DNA of 35,308 nt from Paludibacteraceae bacterium (GTDB taxonomy: Bacteria; Bacteroidota; Bacteroidia; Bacteroidales; Paludibacteraceae). Made by a program: the position numbers and the translations under genes. The notes under the pieces were generated by a model. That model did not search any database and had not been told where the DNA came from. It saw only the letters and a list, made by a program, of their open reading frames with translations. Positions 33,316-35,308 of this stretch are shown here, in pieces. How positions within the stretch are numbered: the first letter of the stretch is position 1; the number at the start of each line of letters is the position of its first letter. The DNA lies in contig JAFPZY010000058.1 of the NCBI GenBank assembly GCA_017417025.1, positions 1 to 35,308 on the forward strand, written 5' to 3'.

Positions 33316-33358
33316 CACAAAAAACTATGTCACAAAAAACGGACGTTTTTTATAGCAT
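33316..33358. repeat. Palindromic element copy 2, imperfect stem
   Basis: The left arm (33316-33341) is identical to copy 1 for 26 bases, but the right arm reads CGTTTTTTATAGCATA, with two mismatches. Both copies are followed by ATATTTCTT. This suggests a dispersed REP-like element rather than a gene part. Confidence 0.8.
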
Positions 33359-33584
33359 ATATTTCTTTTGTAGCAAGTGGCTGTAAAGGTGCCATACGCA
33401 AGAGTTTTGTTCCGCGGGAATGACACACCGGAGCCGTTGTGGAAGCGCACAGAGTGTCAGCAGCCGGGCAACAAAAGACAGGTGTATAGGTCACAAAAGA
33501 CGCAGGATACAATACCGGTTTTGCTCTTGGTGACCTTTGACACGCTGATATTACTGCAAAAAACAATTATTTTTGCCAGAACAC

Positions 33585-33615
33585 TTGCATATTCCGCAAA
33601 AAAGCAGTACTTTTG
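33585..33615 (+). promoter_or_regulatory. Promoter of the mntA-hepT pair
   Basis: TTGCATA (TTG 33585-33587) and TACTTTTG (33608-33615) are 20 bp apart. The start would be near 33621, about 20 bases before the mntA ATG. Confidence 0.75.
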
Positions 33616-33642
33616 CCCCCGAAATGCCGACAAAACAACCTT

Positions 33643-33942
33643 ATGAACGCCAACTTGAAAAATATTATAGTCAATTATCTCAAGACTCAGCCGGTGGAGA
33701 GAGCATGGCTTTTCGGCTCTTTCTCGCGTGGCGAGGAGCGAGAGGATAGTGATATTGACATCTTGGTGGATTTTGAAAAAGACGCAAAGATAGGCTTCAG
33801 ATATTTCGGAATGATTTGTGACTTGGAAGAGATGCTGCGCCGTCCTGTGGATTTGGTGGTGTCAGGCAGTATAATGCCATTCGCAAAAGACAGTATAAAC
33901 AGAGACAAAGTGCTTATTTATGAGAGAACCGGCAAGGGATAA
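33643..33942 (+). CDS. mntA: MntA-type nucleotidyltransferase antitoxin
   Basis: The 99-aa protein, started at ATG 33643, is a minimal nucleotidyltransferase with GSFSRG at 25-30 and DSDIDILVDF carrying Asp37 and Asp39, the expected catalytic acids. In characterised MntA-HepT systems the antitoxin transfers AMP onto a tyrosine of the HEPN toxin and silences it. It overlaps the next gene by 23 bases, as such pairs often do. Confidence 0.9.
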   Translation: MNANLKNIIVNYLKTQPVERAWLFGSFSRGEEREDSDIDILVDFEKDAKIGFRYFGMICDLEEMLRRPVDLVVSGSIMPFAKDSINRDKVLIYERTGKG

Positions 33943-34267
33943 AGGGCGTTTGGAGCACATTTTGGATGCGATTGAACATATACAGAATTATGTGGAGGGT
34001 GTTACTTTTGAGCAGTTGCAGTCTTCTCCTATTGTTAAACATGCATCTGCTTACAACATTCAGATAATGGGCGAGGCTGCCTATTGGCTTACAAATGAGT
34101 TCAAACAAGCCCATCCTGCTACGCCGTGGAAAATGATTGAAAAGACAAGACATGTTTTGGTGCACGATTATTATCAAATCAACGATGAAATTCTGTGGTC
34201 GATTATTATAGACGATTTGCCTCCTCTGAAAGAGCAGGTAATAAGGTATATTGAAGAATTTAATTGA
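33920..34267 (+). CDS. hepT: HepT-type HEPN ribonuclease toxin (DUF86)
   Basis: The 115-aa helical protein has the HEPN active-site motif R-X4-H-X-Y as Arg77, His82 and Tyr84 (RHVLVHDYY). In known systems Arg and His cut RNA and the Tyr is the residue AMPylated by MntA, so all key residues are intact. It is followed by a good terminator at 34286. The pair is typical of accessory or defence-related DNA. Confidence 0.9.
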   Translation: MREPARDKGRLEHILDAIEHIQNYVEGVTFEQLQSSPIVKHASAYNIQIMGEAAYWLTNEFKQAHPATPWKMIEKTRHVLVHDYYQINDEILWSIIIDDLPPLKEQVIRYIEEFN

Positions 34268-34285
34268 CTTTTCACAGTCAAGTGC

Positions 34286-34326
34286 AAAGCGGTAATATCA
34301 GTAAAATCGGTATTGCCGCTTTTTGT
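34286..34326 (+). terminator. Terminator of the mntA-hepT pair
   Basis: AAAGCGGTAATA (34286-34297) pairs with TATTGCCGCTTT (34311-34322), with one G-T wobble, and is followed by TTTTTG. It lies 18 bases after the hepT stop. Confidence 0.8.
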
Positions 34327-34522
34327 GTGTATGCCATGACGCTGCCGCGCGAAGACACCGGTGGCGACGGTTTCGTGTGCGATGAGAAGAAAAAAAGTGA
34401 CACACGATATACACGCGGAGATGCGACAAGGTAACGTCTCTACAAAAACCGGCCAGACCGACCAAACAAATACTAAATAAAAACAAAATATAAGTTTAAC
34501 CCTCAAAAAAAACCGAATTATT

Positions 34523-34665
34523 ATGAAAAAACTATTTTCAATCTTCTGTTGCCTATTGCTATCCGCAAGCATGGTAACACAGAATGAAAGGAAATAGTGG
34601 AGTTGAAAATAGGACTAAACCAACACCCGGGAACCAACAGCATAGCTGCCCCAATCGACCTTTGA
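34523..34665 (+). pseudogene. Remnant of a small secreted protein gene
   Basis: ATG 34523 opens a clear signal peptide (MKKLFSIFCCLLLSASMVTQ) that ends at a TAG after only 24 residues. In another frame (34591-34665) the text continues as EIVELKIGLNQHPGTNSIAA before a second stop. The pattern of an intact signal, a frameshift and a short tail looks like a decayed gene for a small exported protein, perhaps of the DUF3244 kind common in Bacteroidota. That family guess is weak. Confidence 0.4.
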
Positions 34666-34696
34666 CGTATTGATTTGCCTGAAAAATACAAAAAAA

Positions 34697-34715
34697 GTTT
34701 GCATATATTGCAAAC
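34697..34715. promoter_or_regulatory. Inverted-repeat operator over the Bro-N promoter
   Basis: GTTTGCA (34697-34703) and TGCAAAC (34709-34715) form a perfect 7-bp inverted repeat with a 5-bp centre. It covers the -33 element, a typical place for a repressor site. Confidence 0.55.
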
Positions 34716-34729
34716 CTGTTGTACCTTTG
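34699..34729 (+). promoter_or_regulatory. Promoter of the Bro-N gene
   Basis: TTGCATA (TTG 34699-34701) and TACCTTTG (34722-34729) are 20 bp apart. The start would lie near 34735, about 18 bases before the ATG. Confidence 0.75.
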
Positions 34730-34752
34730 CACAAATTATCAAGAGAAACACT

Positions 34753-35308
34753 ATGCAAGACCAACTTTCATTATTCGACGGACAACTGATTCGTTACGTC
34801 TGGGACGAGAACGAGGAGAAGTATTTCTTTTCCGTAGTGGATATTATATCCGTTCTGACCGAGAGCAGCACGCCGCGCCGCTATTGGAGCGACCTGAAGC
34901 ACAAGCTGCAGGCAGAGGGAAGTGAAGTGTACGATAAAATCGTACAGTTGAAAGTTACTGCACCCGACGGCAAGCAACGCCTCACCGATATGGCTGATAC
35001 AGAGCAGGTTTTCCGTATCATCCAATCCGTCCCCTCCAAGAAAGCCGAGCCGTTCAAACTATGGCTGGCACAGTTGGGACGGCAGCGTCTGGAGCAGATG
35101 CAAGACCCCGAACAGAGCATAGAGATGGCTGTCCGCGATTACCGCCGTCTCGGATATTCGGAGGAATGGATCAACCAGCGTATCAAGACCATCGAGATTC
35201 GAAAAGCCTTGACCGATGAATGGAAACGAGGTGGGATGAAAGAGGAAACGGATTACGCCGTACTGACCGACATCATTTCCAAAGCATGGAGCGGAATGAC
35301 AACACGGC
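34753..35308 (+). CDS. Bro-N domain protein, DinD/antirepressor-like, N-terminal part
   Basis: A frame opened by ATG 34753 stays open for 185 codons to the window end. It begins MQDQLSLFDGQLIRYVWDEN, continues with FFSVVDIISVLTESSTPRRY and WLAQLGRQRLEQMQDPEQSI, and then has YRRLGYSEEWINQRI. This is the Bro-N/antirepressor pattern, here in the chromosomal form related to DNA-damage-inducible protein D. Such proteins are probably DNA-binding regulators. The C terminus is missing from the window. Confidence 0.82.
   Translation, partial: MQDQLSLFDGQLIRYVWDENEEKYFFSVVDIISVLTESSTPRRYWSDLKHKLQAEGSEVYDKIVQLKVTAPDGKQRLTDMADTEQVFRIIQSVPSKKAEPFKLWLAQLGRQRLEQMQDPEQSIEMAVRDYRRLGYSEEWINQRIKTIEIRKALTDEWKRGGMKEETDYAVLTDIISKAWSGMTTR

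Larger units (their letters stand above)
32899..33607. other. Intergenic region with palindromic elements and a minus-strand promoter
   Basis: This stretch of about 700 bases holds a GC-rich hairpin (32971-33003), two copies of a palindromic element (33086-33129 and 33316-33358), and a minus-strand consensus promoter (33166-33196). The only protein candidate is a 40-aa frame (33006-33128, minus), listed separately. Confidence 0.7.
34268..34752. other. Intergenic region with terminator, repeat-like tract and gene remnant
   Basis: After the hepT terminator the stretch to 34450 contains a degenerate inverted sequence (GGAGA ... CGTCTCTAC, around 34420-34443) like those seen dispersed in Bacteroidota genomes. 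A signal-peptide remnant (34523) and the Bro-N promoter follow. Confidence 0.6.

Overview
The window looks like chromosomal DNA from a gut-type member of the Bacteroidales. The best evidence is the promoters. Eleven sites carry the Bacteroidota -7 box TAnnTTTG with a TTG -33 element exactly 20 bp upstream. Gene content agrees: Bacteroidota-style RlmD, AddAB-like and RmuC proteins, sugar-transfer ATP-grasp proteins and a Bro-N protein. The genus cannot be fixed from sequence alone. No rRNA, tRNA, insertion sequence or CRISPR array was found.

Layout. 1-5344 is mostly minus strand: an unknown partial gene, an unknown 171-aa gene with a repeat-filled leader, a RecD-like helicase, then rlmD and a secreted subtilisin-like protease. 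The SRP RNA gene (ffs) lies on the plus strand between helicase and protease. 5554-8426 (plus) is a tight three-gene operon: an SRD5A-type steroid 5-alpha-reductase, an Old Yellow Enzyme-family oxidoreductase and a short-chain dehydrogenase. This matches the gene set reported for gut bacterial 3-oxo-delta4-steroid and bile-acid reduction. 8621-15982 (plus) is a DNA-repair block: rmuC, an AddA-like helicase/nuclease and an AddB-like nuclease.

16114-31682 (minus) is a surface-glycan locus in two transcription units. The unit starting at the 26.65 kb promoter encodes the core of a bacillosamine-type pathway (PglD-like acetyltransferase, PglC-like phosphoglycosyl transferase, PglE-like aminotransferase, WbpM-like 4,6-dehydratase). 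Interleaved with these are two acyl carrier proteins, an AMP-forming acyl ligase, a KAS III-like synthase, two FabG-like reductases, a second hexapeptide acyltransferase and an IspD-like cytidylyltransferase. I read this as a dedicated acyl-assembly line feeding an unusual acyl group onto a glycan. The unit starting at 31.72 kb alternates two GT4 glycosyltransferases with two sugar-transfer ATP-grasp proteins. No flippase or polymerase is visible. A small secreted protein with a sorting-signal-like C terminus sits at the downstream end.

31909-35308 (plus) holds an MscS channel, a repeat-rich intergenic stretch, an MntA-HepT toxin-antitoxin pair, a degraded secreted-protein gene and a partial Bro-N gene with a palindromic operator over its promoter.

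Non-coding DNA is rich in short tandem repeats: 11-bp arrays at four places, a 13-copy 14-bp array, a 20-bp triplicate, and two copies of a palindromic element near 33.1 and 33.3 kb.
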